Shown here: positions 1 to 8,700 of the stretch, in pieces | How the letters are laid out: each line of letters begins with the position of its first letter | Numbering within the stretch: position 1 is the stretch's first letter | NCBI RefSeq assembly: GCF_014202975.1 | Contig: NZ_JACHHZ010000007.1 | Span: 75,913 to 139,912 of the forward strand | DNA from: Povalibacter uvarum | GTDB lineage: Bacteria > Pseudomonadota > Gammaproteobacteria > Steroidobacterales > Steroidobacteraceae | Reading direction: 5' to 3' | Length of the DNA: 64,000 nt | Translations under genes and position numbers: made by a program | Notes under the pieces: model-generated | The model's input: only the letters and a program-made list of their open reading frames with translations | Told to the model about the DNA's origin: nothing | The model's database searches: none

Positions 1-1
1 G

Positions 2-1348
2 GTGAGGCAGCCGAATATCGTGTTCATACTGGCGGACGACCTCGGCGCAGGCGATCTCAGTTGCTACGGCCGACCCGACTACGTGACGCCGAATATCGAC
101 CGGCTGGCTGCGCAAGGCGTCAGGTTGACGCAGAGTTACGCGAACTCCTGCACTTGTTCGCCAACCCGCGTCGCGCTTGCGACGGGCCGCTACCAGAATC
201 GGTTGGCGGTCGGTAACTACGATCCGTTGCCCAGAGGTGTTGATGTCGGCCTGCCTGTCGATCATCCGACGCTTGCATCGCTGCTGAAGCGCGCCGGCTA
301 CGAAACGGCGCTGATCGGCAAGTGGCATCTGGGCTCGATCCCGAAGTACAGCCCGCTCCAACGCGGATATGACGAGTTCTTTGGAATCAGTGGGGGCGGC
401 GCGGACTATTTCACTCATGCATCCGCTGTTCTCGGACCGCCCGTGCATGACTTGTTCGAGAACGATGCGCCCACGCGTGTGGAAGGGTATGCCACCGATC
501 TCTTCTCCGCGCGCGCGGTACAGTTCATCAAGCGCCGTCGCAGCAAGCCGTTCTTTCTCAGTCTGCATCACACTGCGCCACACTGGCCATGGCAAACGCG
601 CGACGATCGCGGCGGCGCACGTGTCAACGACTTCCACTATGACGGCGGCTCCCCGCTGATCTTCGCTCAGATGATCGCGGCGCTGGACGATGGCGTCGGC
701 CAGGTGATGAAAGCGCTGCGATCGGCGGGAGTCGAGCGCGACACCATCGTGATCTTCACCAGCGACAATGGCGGCGAGCGCTTCTCCTATAACTGGCCAC
801 TGCGCGGCGAGAAGTTCGATTTGCTCGAAGGCGGCATCCGCACTCCGGGGATCGTGCGCTGGCCGGCGCGCATCCCCAAGCACTCGACGTCGAATCAGCT
901 CGTGATGTCGATGGACTGGTTGCCAACGCTGCTGGCTGCTGGCAGTGGGGTGGTCGATGCGGTTTATCCCTCGGATGGTATCGATGTCATTCCAATGCTG
1001 GCCAAAGAACGTGCCGTGCAGGAGCGCACCGTGTTCTGGCGCACGCAATGGGCGCATGCCGCACGCCGCGGTTCATGGAAGTACTATGCTCACGCTGATC
1101 TTGAATACTTGTACGATCTTGCAGCGGATGAATCAGAGAGCGCGAACCAGCGGCTGAAGCAGCCTCGGATCGCTGCCGAGCTCAGGGAGGCCTACGAGGC
1201 CTGGAACGCAGCGATGCAGCCCATACCCCCTGACGCGATCACCCCGCGTGAAGCCTTCGAACGCGCGAAGGGGATGGAGCCGTTCGTGCCCAGAGGTCCA
1301 TCAACGCAAGGTGCGGCGCCACGATCACCTGCCAACGATGGCAGGTGA
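2..1348 (+). CDS. Sulfatase (formylglycine type), probably 5'-truncated by the window edge
   Basis: The protein hydrolyses a sulfate ester; its substrate cannot be read from the sequence. The first visible residues already enter the sulfatase fold (NIVFILADDLG, with the metal-binding Asp pair at about residues 12-13). The core motif C52-S-P-T-R56 is the CxPxR site whose Cys becomes formylglycine. Further metal-site motifs are the GKWHLG stretch near residue 106 and the TSDNGG stretch near residue 254. The GTG at base 2 is only the first available start, and no signal peptide is visible. Secreted sulfatases usually carry one, so the true start is probably left of the window. The gene ends in a hairpin shared with the convergent di-heme gene. 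Confidence 0.85.
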   Translation: MRQPNIVFILADDLGAGDLSCYGRPDYVTPNIDRLAAQGVRLTQSYANSCTCSPTRVALATGRYQNRLAVGNYDPLPRGVDVGLPVDHPTLASLLKRAGYETALIGKWHLGSIPKYSPLQRGYDEFFGISGGGADYFTHASAVLGPPVHDLFENDAPTRVEGYATDLFSARAVQFIKRRRSKPFFLSLHHTAPHWPWQTRDDRGGARVNDFHYDGGSPLIFAQMIAALDDGVGQVMKALRSAGVERDTIVIFTSDNGGERFSYNWPLRGEKFDLLEGGIRTPGIVRWPARIPKHSTSNQLVMSMDWLPTLLAAGSGVVDAVYPSDGIDVIPMLAKERAVQERTVFWRTQWAHAARRGSWKYYAHADLEYLYDLAADESESANQRLKQPRIAAELREAYEAWNAAMQPIPPDAITPREAFERAKGMEPFVPRGPSTQGAAPRSPANDGR

Positions 1349-1350
1349 TC
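1323..1350. terminator. Hairpin between convergent sulfatase and di-heme genes
   Basis: A perfect 12-bp inverted repeat (GATCACCTGCCA and its complement) with a 4-base loop overlaps the sulfatase stop codon. It lies just beyond the 3' end of the facing di-heme gene. There is no clear U-tract. The position suggests a bidirectional terminator. Confidence 0.5.
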
Positions 1351-1368
1351 CGACGCTATGCTCGAGCT

Positions 1369-2544
1369 TCAGCGCAGCAACTTCATGTACGCCACCATGT
1401 CCCGCTGATCTTCCTCCGTCAGAACGATCGGCGAAATGGCGCCGAAGAAGAGCGCGTAGTGGCGTGCGACATCTTCGAGCGTCTTCGCCGAGTTATCGTG
1501 AAAGTACGGCGCCGTACGCGGTGCGCCCCAGAGCGAAGGAATCTTGAACGCGTTTGCGCTCTCGAAATCGAGCGCGTTGCCTGTGATGAGCGCCCGGCCC
1601 GGATCGGGGCTGGTGATCGTGGTCTGGCTCCCGTCCGGATTCGTGAACACGAAGTCGTGCACCGGATTGCCCGCGGTGTTGAACTCGGAAACACCGACGG
1701 ACTGAAAACGTCCTCCTCGCTTGAAGGGCGGCGCGGGCACGAACTCATTCGTCTCGTTGAGCATGGGGCCGCTGTGACAAGCCGAGCACAACCCTGTCTT
1801 GAAGTCTCCCTCGGGCGGCGCATCGATGAAGAACCGGCGACCCCGTTTCTCCGACGCGGTGCGGCCTTCGGGCAGCTTCGGTTCCTTGCCGGCGTATGCA
1901 TAGGCAAGCATGGGGATCGAGCTGAAGAACTGTGGCATGTGCTGATAAGTCGCGATCAGTTCCAGATCGCGAGTGCGCGGCTGTTTGCCCGCGGCGTGAT
2001 CGGCAATCGCGCCGCTCGCCTGTGCAACGAGGTCGGGCTGGCGACCATCGAGCATCAGCACCGGATCGAGCGCTGGCGTGTTCAGCGTCGACGGAATGCC
2101 GCGACGTAGCACAACGCTGCGCGCCGTCGGATCGCTGGCAAGAGTCACGTTCTCAGGCAGCGCAATGCGAACCAGAATCGTCGCGTCCTTGAGGATGCGA
2201 GAGACGCCGTGGCCCTGGCCGTCGTCGGTGCCATCGCCGCGGAACAATGGGTCCTTGGGATTGCGCGCGAAGCGATGCTGCGCGTCCTTCGGAGACAGCG
2301 TGCCTGTGTCAGTGCTGTGGCAACTCAGGCAGGTGCGTCCGTTGCCGCCGAAAGTCTCCCGCTCGAACAACTGGCGCGCTTTGAAGAAATCCAGCGGACC
2401 CCGAAAGAACTCCGCTGCCTGTGTCTCCAGCGCTGCCGCGTCAACGGCGTCTGATGTCTGTGCATCTGATCGAGCCGGGATCTGCGTCAATGCCAGCACG
2501 AACATCGCGGCCGCGATCGGCCGGCTCCACGAACCTGGATGCAT
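1369..2544 (-). CDS. Di-heme cytochrome c peroxidase / MauG-family protein
   Basis: This 391-residue protein has a signal peptide (about residues 1-28, cut after an AxA-like RSDA) and is therefore periplasmic. It carries two covalent heme sites, C72-L-S-C-H76 and C253-S-A-C-H257. That spacing fits the CcpA/MauG family, which reduces hydrogen peroxide or performs protein and small-molecule oxidation using two c-hemes. The C-terminal end (a DMVAYMKLL-like segment) is typical of the second cytochrome domain. The gene stands alone and is divergent from the EF-hand gene. A palindrome cluster lies about 110-130 bases upstream. Whether it is a true peroxidase or a MauG-like oxidase cannot be decided from motifs alone. 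Confidence 0.85.
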   Translation of the reverse strand: MHPGSWSRPIAAAMFVLALTQIPARSDAQTSDAVDAAALETQAAEFFRGPLDFFKARQLFERETFGGNGRTCLSCHSTDTGTLSPKDAQHRFARNPKDPLFRGDGTDDGQGHGVSRILKDATILVRIALPENVTLASDPTARSVVLRRGIPSTLNTPALDPVLMLDGRQPDLVAQASGAIADHAAGKQPRTRDLELIATYQHMPQFFSSIPMLAYAYAGKEPKLPEGRTASEKRGRRFFIDAPPEGDFKTGLCSACHSGPMLNETNEFVPAPPFKRGGRFQSVGVSEFNTAGNPVHDFVFTNPDGSQTTITSPDPGRALITGNALDFESANAFKIPSLWGAPRTAPYFHDNSAKTLEDVARHYALFFGAISPIVLTEEDQRDMVAYMKLLR

Positions 2545-2655
2545 CGCTCACTCCTGAAGATGGATCGCTCGCGGTGCACTCGGGCTGCGGCGAGCAGGGC
2601 ACACATCGTGGGTGTAATGAGCGACGGGCGACACACACGGCAGTGTCAGGGCACA

Positions 2656-2677
2656 TCTGACTTTTGTCAGAATTCTG
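2656..2677. promoter_or_regulatory. Overlapping palindromes in the di-heme/EF-hand divergent region
   Basis: TCTGAC-TTTT-GTCAGA (2656-2671) overlaps a second perfect palindrome CAGAATTCTG (2668-2677). Both sit between the divergent di-heme cytochrome gene and the EF-hand gene. They could be an operator for either gene. No known regulator consensus was matched. Confidence 0.35.
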
Positions 2678-2814
2678 TCCAGACCTGCGGTGTGAGCCGC
2701 TTTTTCATCGGTTTGCGCGCCGCGCTGGGATCAAATTCGTTGCGGCACCGCACGATCAGGAACAACGCCCGCGCCACGGCCGTCTAATCGGCGCACTTCA
2801 AAGGAGGACACATC

Positions 2815-3261
2815 ATGATTTCCTCGAAGGGTAAGGTTTCTCTGACGGCAGCGTGCGCGTTCGCAGTTTCCCTCTCCGCGTGGGCGGGCGGCGACAAGCA
2901 CGACAAGATGGCGATGATGGACACGGACGGTGACGGCAAGATCACCCAGGCCGAGCATGCGGCCGGTGCAAAGAACATGTTCGTCAAACTCGACGCGAAT
3001 GCCGACGGCAAAGTGACCGCGGCGGAGATGGACGCCGCTCACAAATCGATGGGCCACGACAAGGCAGGCAAGGGCATGTCTTCCGCCGACAAGATTGCGA
3101 AGCTGGATACAGACGGTGACGGCGCCTTGAGCTCGGAGGAGCATTCGGCTGGCTCGAAGAAGATGTTCGGCAGGATGGACGCCGACGGCGATGGCAACCT
3201 GACGGCCGCTGAATGGAAGGCTGGTCATGACAAGGAGATGAGAACGGCCAGCGACTACTAG
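2815..3261 (+). CDS. Secreted four-EF-hand calcium-binding protein
   Basis: This 148-residue protein has an N-terminal signal peptide (about 1-24, ending SAWAG). It carries four canonical EF-hand loops at about residues 36-47, 60-71, 98-109 and 122-133, each of the DxDxDGxxxxxE type. All calcium ligands are present in each loop, so it probably binds four calcium ions in the periplasm or outside the cell. The two halves of the protein look like an internal duplication of an EF-hand pair. The start is supported by a strong AAAGGAGG ribosome site about 8 bases before the ATG. The gene ends in a GC-rich hairpin. The partner is unknown. Confidence 0.9.
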   Translation: MISSKGKVSLTAACAFAVSLSAWAGGDKHDKMAMMDTDGDGKITQAEHAAGAKNMFVKLDANADGKVTAAEMDAAHKSMGHDKAGKGMSSADKIAKLDTDGDGALSSEEHSAGSKKMFGRMDADGDGNLTAAEWKAGHDKEMRTASDY

Positions 3262-3274
3262 CTGACTGAAGTTC

Positions 3275-3301
3275 GCTCCCGCGGTGCGACGCCGCGGGAG
3301 C
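3275..3301 (+). terminator. Rho-independent-like hairpin after the EF-hand gene
   Basis: A perfect 10-bp stem (GCTCCCGCGG and its complement) with a 7-base loop begins 14 bases after the EF-hand stop codon. It has no strong T-run. It probably separates the EF-hand gene from the small open frame that follows. Confidence 0.55.
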
Positions 3302-3324
3302 TACAGCGCGTTCTCCATCTATCG

Positions 3325-3831
3325 GTGACTTACGGTTCCGGCGTCACCACCCATCTTCTGGCCAATGACCGCGTAAGCCAGTCCGAGTCGTACGTGATGC
3401 GGCCGTTGGGACCGTACGAGTTCCTCCATCCTCTCGCGTTCGACCTGAGCCGTGACGGCAAGCGCGAGCCGCTGGCGGCCGGTGAACAATTGTCTTTCAC
3501 CGCGGTCGCGAGGAGATCGAAATGGATTCTGCTGGGGATCAGGCCGCCGAGCAGCGCGATGCCGGATTTCTACCGCGCTTCTCTCGATGCGCCCGGCAGC
3601 AGCGTCAAGTTCGCGGCGGGAACGTTCGTTCCTTCCGGAAACTGGTCGAAGCCGAAGATCAATGAAGCTGGAACGCTGATCGCGTACGGCAGAGGGGACA
3701 CGCCGGGTGCGAATCCGGCCGTCCCGCGCTTGCGGTTGATGAGCACGCAGACAACGGACCACGACTGGCCCATATCCCGACCCGACGGGACGAGGGGTAC
3801 CGGTCAGTTCGAATTCCTGCCCGCCCGATAG
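3325..3831 (+). CDS. Hypothetical protein, possibly the 3' remnant of a propeller protein
   Basis: This is a 168-residue frame with a GTG start and no ribosome site. Its composition is protein-like, with balanced charges and several Gly/Pro turns. Phrases such as NWSKPKINEAGTLIAYG resemble one blade of a TolB/PD40-type propeller. There is no signal peptide and the frame begins directly after the EF-hand terminator, so it may be the tail of a decayed larger gene. It is in the same frame as the EF-hand gene, with no stop between them except the EF-hand stop itself. The function is not recognised and the frame may be non-coding. Confidence 0.35.
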   Translation: MTYGSGVTTHLLANDRVSQSESYVMRPLGPYEFLHPLAFDLSRDGKREPLAAGEQLSFTAVARRSKWILLGIRPPSSAMPDFYRASLDAPGSSVKFAAGTFVPSGNWSKPKINEAGTLIAYGRGDTPGANPAVPRLRLMSTQTTDHDWPISRPDGTRGTGQFEFLPAR

Positions 3832-3844
3832 GGCTCGCTCACGC

Positions 3845-4483
3845 TCAATGCCGCACGATCTGGTGCGCGTCCTGGCCGATCTTCTCGGCCTGGACGTTCA
3901 GCATCTCGATCTCCGGCATCGCGGAGAGCAGGGTGAACGCCTGCTTCGCGAGCTCGCGCGGGACGTGGCCGACGAGATGCAGGAAGCGCTCTTCGTTGCC
4001 CGGAAAGACATCGAAGATTCCGTACTCGCCGTCGCGCATGCGGATGCCGAACCAGGCAGTGGTCGTGTGCTCGTCGTTCACGGCCTCGTTGGCGAATCGG
4101 ATGAAGTCTTCCATCTCCGGTTCATGACCCGGTTTGACCTTGAACGTGAGCAACAGCCCCCGCGTATCGGGGACGGAGCTTGCGACTGGCAGCTTGTCCG
4201 CCAGCACATCCAGCTTCTCGATCCGCGGAGCGCCTTCGAACAGTTCGCTAGAACGCTCTTCGAGGGCGGCACGAACAGGCCCTGACAGATGTGCGTCGCG
4301 CGCGGCGTCATCGGGGAAGACATCGAAGATGCCGTACTCGCCGCGGCCGAAACGCACAGCGAACCATGCAGAGGTCTGCGGCTCATCGACGATGAGTGGT
4401 AGTGCCGAGCGCAGGAATTCTTCCACGGCGTGTTCCTTGCCGGGCCGTGCGTGCATTCGCACCAGCAGTCCGCGCGTATTCAT
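3845..4483 (-). CDS. Tandem ABM-like (antibiotic biosynthesis monooxygenase fold) protein
   Basis: This cytoplasmic protein of 212 residues is made of two homologous dimeric alpha-beta-barrel domains, about residues 1-98 and 106-205. Both copies share the pattern (M)xTRGLLxxxxxxPGxE, then AWFxxRxxxGEYGIFDVFPxxxxRxxHLxGxV. Single ABM domains normally act as homodimers, so this looks like a fused dimer. Family members act as quinol or small-molecule monooxygenases without metal or flavin, but many have no known role. An upstream ATG would give 51 extra, arginine-rich residues. The start at 4483 is preferred because CCGGAGGTGGCTC precedes it. It is divergent from the gene at 4722. Confidence 0.75.
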   Translation of the reverse strand: MNTRGLLVRMHARPGKEHAVEEFLRSALPLIVDEPQTSAWFAVRFGRGEYGIFDVFPDDAARDAHLSGPVRAALEERSSELFEGAPRIEKLDVLADKLPVASSVPDTRGLLLTFKVKPGHEPEMEDFIRFANEAVNDEHTTTAWFGIRMRDGEYGIFDVFPGNEERFLHLVGHVPRELAKQAFTLLSAMPEIEMLNVQAEKIGQDAHQIVRH

Positions 4484-4721
4484 GAGCCACCTCCGGATTG
4501 GAATCGCTGTGCGCCGCCATCTCAGTCGCTTCGCACGGAAGGCGCAATGCGTATAGAAAGCAGTGGCGCAGCGAAAATGATCAGGCGATTGCGCCAGGCG
4601 AAAGGCACGGGCCCAGGCGCGGACGGTGGAGATCACTGCCCTTCAGCCCGACGACATCGAGATCGCATCGGAGTACGTTCAGACCGACGCTGCGCACCCG
4701 CGTCGTTCCAGGAGGTACGCC

Positions 4722-5195
4722 ATGCCGATCTTCGACAGGATCATCAAGTACTCGGTGTCTGTTTTCCGGAGAGCCGGGTTGCCCGGTGTGCCACCTTCGA
4801 CGCGCCAGATTCGTCTCACGCTCGAGTCGGGCGGCGCCGCATCGATCGACTTCACGCCGACACTGCCGAGTGATTTTCTGAGGTTCTCTGGCCCGGATAC
4901 GGCCCTCGTCATGACGACGGATCAATTCACTGATGTCTACAAGGTCCTGCAAAGCGAAAGCCCGGTCTTCTTCACTGCGTTGGACCTCCTGGGAATCCGG
5001 ATCGGCAGCGTGCACACTGAGCTCGATCTCAGCGGCGGCGAGACGCCGGGGGAGGGTGATCAGGATCCGCAGACTCTCGAGGCGCTGATCCTCCACGCAC
5101 GCCGGGTTGGAAGTGATCGCGTTGTATCTTCGAAAGCGCGTGCTCCCGCGCGCTCGGCGAGTAGAATCCGCCCTCGCGGAGCGAAGAAGAAATAG
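4722..5195 (+). CDS. Hypothetical protein with basic C-terminal tail
   Basis: This protein of 157 residues is of unrecognised function. The start chosen is an ATG preceded by CAGGAGGTACGCC; an upstream in-frame ATG at 4626 lacks a ribosome site. The N-terminus (MPIFDRIIKYSVSVFRRAG) looks like a short amphipathic helix. The middle (TLESGGAASIDFTPTLPSDF) is likely beta structure. The last 30 residues are rich in Arg, Ala and Lys and end GAKKK. There is no signal peptide or membrane segment. An antisense open frame of similar length (4581-5240) is arginine-rich and was judged a shadow. Confidence 0.5.
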   Translation: MPIFDRIIKYSVSVFRRAGLPGVPPSTRQIRLTLESGGAASIDFTPTLPSDFLRFSGPDTALVMTTDQFTDVYKVLQSESPVFFTALDLLGIRIGSVHTELDLSGGETPGEGDQDPQTLEALILHARRVGSDRVVSSKARAPARSASRIRPRGAKKK

Positions 5196-5231
5196 AGTGC
5201 CGGTGGTGGGCCGGCGCATGGAGTTGCAACG

Positions 5232-5738
5232 ATGCGGCACGCCCTACGTGCAGTGACCCTGATGTTCGCAATGGTCAGCGCATGCGCGCTCGCGGCTGAA
5301 TCACTGCCGACAGTCTGGTTGTTTCATGACGAGTGGCCGCCGGAACCAGCGCAGCCGGAAATACCCTGGAAGAGTACGGGCGTGATCGTGACTTTCTGTC
5401 CTGGCGGTGAGCTGCGTGTGCTGACCGGTACTCTGTACCGTGCGAAGAACGAGGTTACGATCGCGAGAGAAGGTCTCGTCGTTCTTCCGGGCACGTGGTC
5501 CGGTACGACGGACAATCTGGAAGCCCGCTACGTACTCGCGCTGGGGGAAAGTCAGTCGGCGGGACCCAGCATCCGCGCTGTGCACAAGAAGACGACGCGG
5601 CCGCGCATCGTCGATGGCGGCAACCGAATGCTCTTTGAGTACCAGGCCATGCCTCGCGAATCCGCTCGCGAAGTCGTGCTGAGACCCGAATGGGACCTGC
5701 CATTCAGGATTCGCGACAACCTCGTGCGCTGCGACTGA
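5232..5738 (+). CDS. Secreted hypothetical protein
   Basis: The protein has 168 residues. A signal peptide (about 1-22, ending ACALAAES) sends it to the periplasm. The mature part has two widely spaced cysteines (CPGGEL near residue 56 and the penultimate residue) that could form a disulfide. A beta-rich composition is likely. No family was recognised. It begins about 37 bases after the stop of the preceding hypothetical gene, so the two may be co-transcribed. Its last 35 bases overlap, tail to tail, the 3' end of the large metalloprotease gene on the other strand. Confidence 0.6.
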   Translation: MRHALRAVTLMFAMVSACALAAESLPTVWLFHDEWPPEPAQPEIPWKSTGVIVTFCPGGELRVLTGTLYRAKNEVTIAREGLVVLPGTWSGTTDNLEARYVLALGESQSAGPSIRAVHKKTTRPRIVDGGNRMLFEYQAMPRESAREVVLRPEWDLPFRIRDNLVRCD

Positions 5739-8700
5739 TCCGCAGTCCGTAGCGGCGTCTCGCGTATAGAATCGAAAGCAGCAATGCGATCGACAGCGGA
5801 GTCGTCGAGCCGCCGCCACCACCGCCGCTCTTACCTGGGTCGCTTGGGGGAGATGTCGGCGGCGGCAGATCCCTGACGGTCACCGAGACGACAGCACTGT
5901 TGTTGGCTGGATTCGAATCATTGCGCGCTGTCAGTGTTGCAGTGGTCTGGAAGGACCCCGCCTGCTTGGTCGTCAGCGTGACAGCGATCGTGTGCGTGGT
6001 GTTTCGCTCAACTGTTCCGAGCAGACATTCGATCACGGTGGTCGAGAAGGAACACGTGCCTCCCGCCGCGGTCGCGGATCGCACTGTTGCGAAGCGGTCG
6101 TCGATGCTCAGCCTGACCTTGGCGTCGTCGACAGGATCGGTTGTCGTGATGGACACCGTAGGCAGCGACAGTGTCTTGCCCGAGTCGCCGGCGACGGTGC
6201 TGGCTTGCGCCTGTACGGACGCATCGCCCTGGCGATCGGCTACTGTGATCGGAACGATCACCTCGTTGTTGGTCGTAATGACGTCGAACTGACCCGACAC
6301 GATGGCGTGCAGCGTGAGCGGCGTCATGTACGCGGCACTGAATCTGACGGTTATCGTCTTGGTTGTGTTCGCCTGCATCGTGGTGAGGTAGCAACGCAGT
6401 GCATGGAGCGCTGGCGATACGCATGATCCGCCGTTCACCGTCGCCGATTCATACACTCCGCCCTGACCGAGAGGAGCCAGATCGACGACGACCTGGTCGA
6501 CGTAGTGGTTCCCCGTGGCCACCGTGAGATCCAGCGACGTGGCCGTTCCCACTGTTGTATTGCCAGAGGTCGGACCACTCAGGCGCACATCCTGTCCTTC
6601 GCGCACCTGGTACTGCCAGGCGATCTGATTGTTGAACGTCGCGCCGTCTCCTGGCACGTCGGCGGTCACGCTGGCAGTGAACGTGCCCACTTGCGACGCG
6701 GTCGTGTCGACTCGCAGGAATGCGTCTGTGTTGCGCGCCAGGGCAGTAGTGCGAACGCATCGCGCCGACTGGCCCTCGATCGTGCACGAGCCGCCATCCA
6801 GCGAAGCAGCGAGAATCGTGAACTGCGAAGGAAACGTGGCGGTTACTGTGAAATTCGACGCGCCAGTGAGGCCCCAGGAACGCAGCCGGGCAGTGCTTTG
6901 AGAGCGAACGCCAGCGTAGGGGAAGTACGAACCGCCACTGGTGGTGTTGAGCTCCAGATCGGTGTCGAACCACGCGACAGCATTGATCTGCGACTCGTTG
7001 TTCCCGATCGCGTCGTCGCCTGCCGACGTAGCGGTTACGTTCGTGTAGAACTGACCACGGCTTGGCGCACGCAACCGGAGTGTGATGGTTCTTGTGCCGC
7101 CGGCTTCGATGGCGTCCATATTGCACACGACGGTGCCGCCGCCGAGGCTGCACATTCCGCCCTGCGTGCCGACCGAGTCGAATGTGAACTCAGTCCCGGG
7201 CCCCGGTCCGAACGTGACAACGGCCGGTGAAGTCGCTTGTGTTCCCGCCGAACGCAGGATCACCGGAACATCGAAGGGCGTATCGATGCCGACATCGAAG
7301 TATTTCGTCGGGATGTCGAGCTGCAGATCCCGCTCCGGATTTATTCTGATCGGGAAGTAGTGGCGGTTGTTCTCTGCTTCCGCGTCGTTGTCCGCGGTGA
7401 CCTCGACCGAGCCGTACTGCGAGACCCGGACTTCCGTGGCACGTGCGGTCAGGTCGATTCTCCGCGTCGAACCCACAGGCAGGTCGCCGAACGTGCAGTT
7501 GAGGACGACGTTGTCCTGGATCGAGCAGCTGCCTTCGCTGGGAGTGGCGGCAACGATCTGCAGGGCCTCTTCGATGAAGAAACGTGCCTCCACGTTCCGC
7601 GCTGTACGCACTCCGGTCGATTCGAGGTTCAGTGAGAAGTCGAAAGGCGTGCGCACCATGCCGCCGATCGAAGCAGGCGCGCTGGTAATGCGAATGTCCG
7701 CGGCAGTCCCAATGGCGATGCGTACCTCGGCGTTGTTGTTGACCGCGTTTCGATCCGTCGCGGACTGCAGCCGGACATTCACGGGGTAGTTGCGGATGAA
7801 CGCGGAGGATGCGCGGACTGTCATCCGGCGAGCCTCTCCCGGCGCCAGTTCGGAGAGCTGGCAAGTCACACCGATCCCGGATATCGAGCAGCTGCCGCCT
7901 TCCATCTGCGCAGAATCGATCGCGAAGCTGGGCAGGTCGACAGTCACCGACATGTTCCGGGCCGTCAGCTCGCCGACGGAGCGGACGTTGACCGGCAGCT
8001 CGAAGATCTCACCCACGTAGCCCTGCACATTCGACACATCGACGGCTGCATCCGCGATTCGCAGCGGAACGATGCATGAGGCCGCCGCGATCTTCGTCGC
8101 CATCTGTTGCCTGCTGCAGCTCGAAAACGTGCTCGAGAAATTGAGCGCCGGCGCCATGAGGTAACTGTCCGGTGTATCGCTGCAGGCAGAGCCCGCCTCT
8201 CCATCGTGCGGCGCGCCGAAGTTGTGGCCGAGCTCGTGAGCGATGATCAACGCCGCGAGGCCTGCATCGCTCCATGCTTCGCTCAGGGAGACGCCGTATT
8301 GTTCAGAGCACAGCGCATCGATATAGGCGATACCGACGGTGCTTCCGTCGAGTCCTTTGCCCGTGAGCAGGTGAGCGAGTCCTCGCGCACGGACGGCATC
8401 GGTGGACCTGCGCAATGTCGATACCTGTTCCAGCAGAGTGGGTGCGGCTGTGGCGATCAGCGGACTATCGGCACCGTCCGATACGACAAAGTCGGTCGGA
8501 ATGATCGAGACGCCGACCTGTTGCGTGAAGATGCCATCGACGATGTTGATTCGCGCAAGCATCGCTGCCTGGGCGTCGGGATAGGCTGCGGCGAACTCCT
8601 TGTCGCCGAGCAACGCGACTTCGATCTGCAAAGGGATCCCGGCCGCTGCCGCGGATGCGGCGCTCTTCAGCTCCCTGACCATGGAAAGATACTGCGTGAG

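Noticed and set aside
4581-5240. Minus-strand open frame of 219 codons
   Set aside because: Arg-rich, without motif or ribosome site; the plus-strand protein at 4722 has a good ribosome site.
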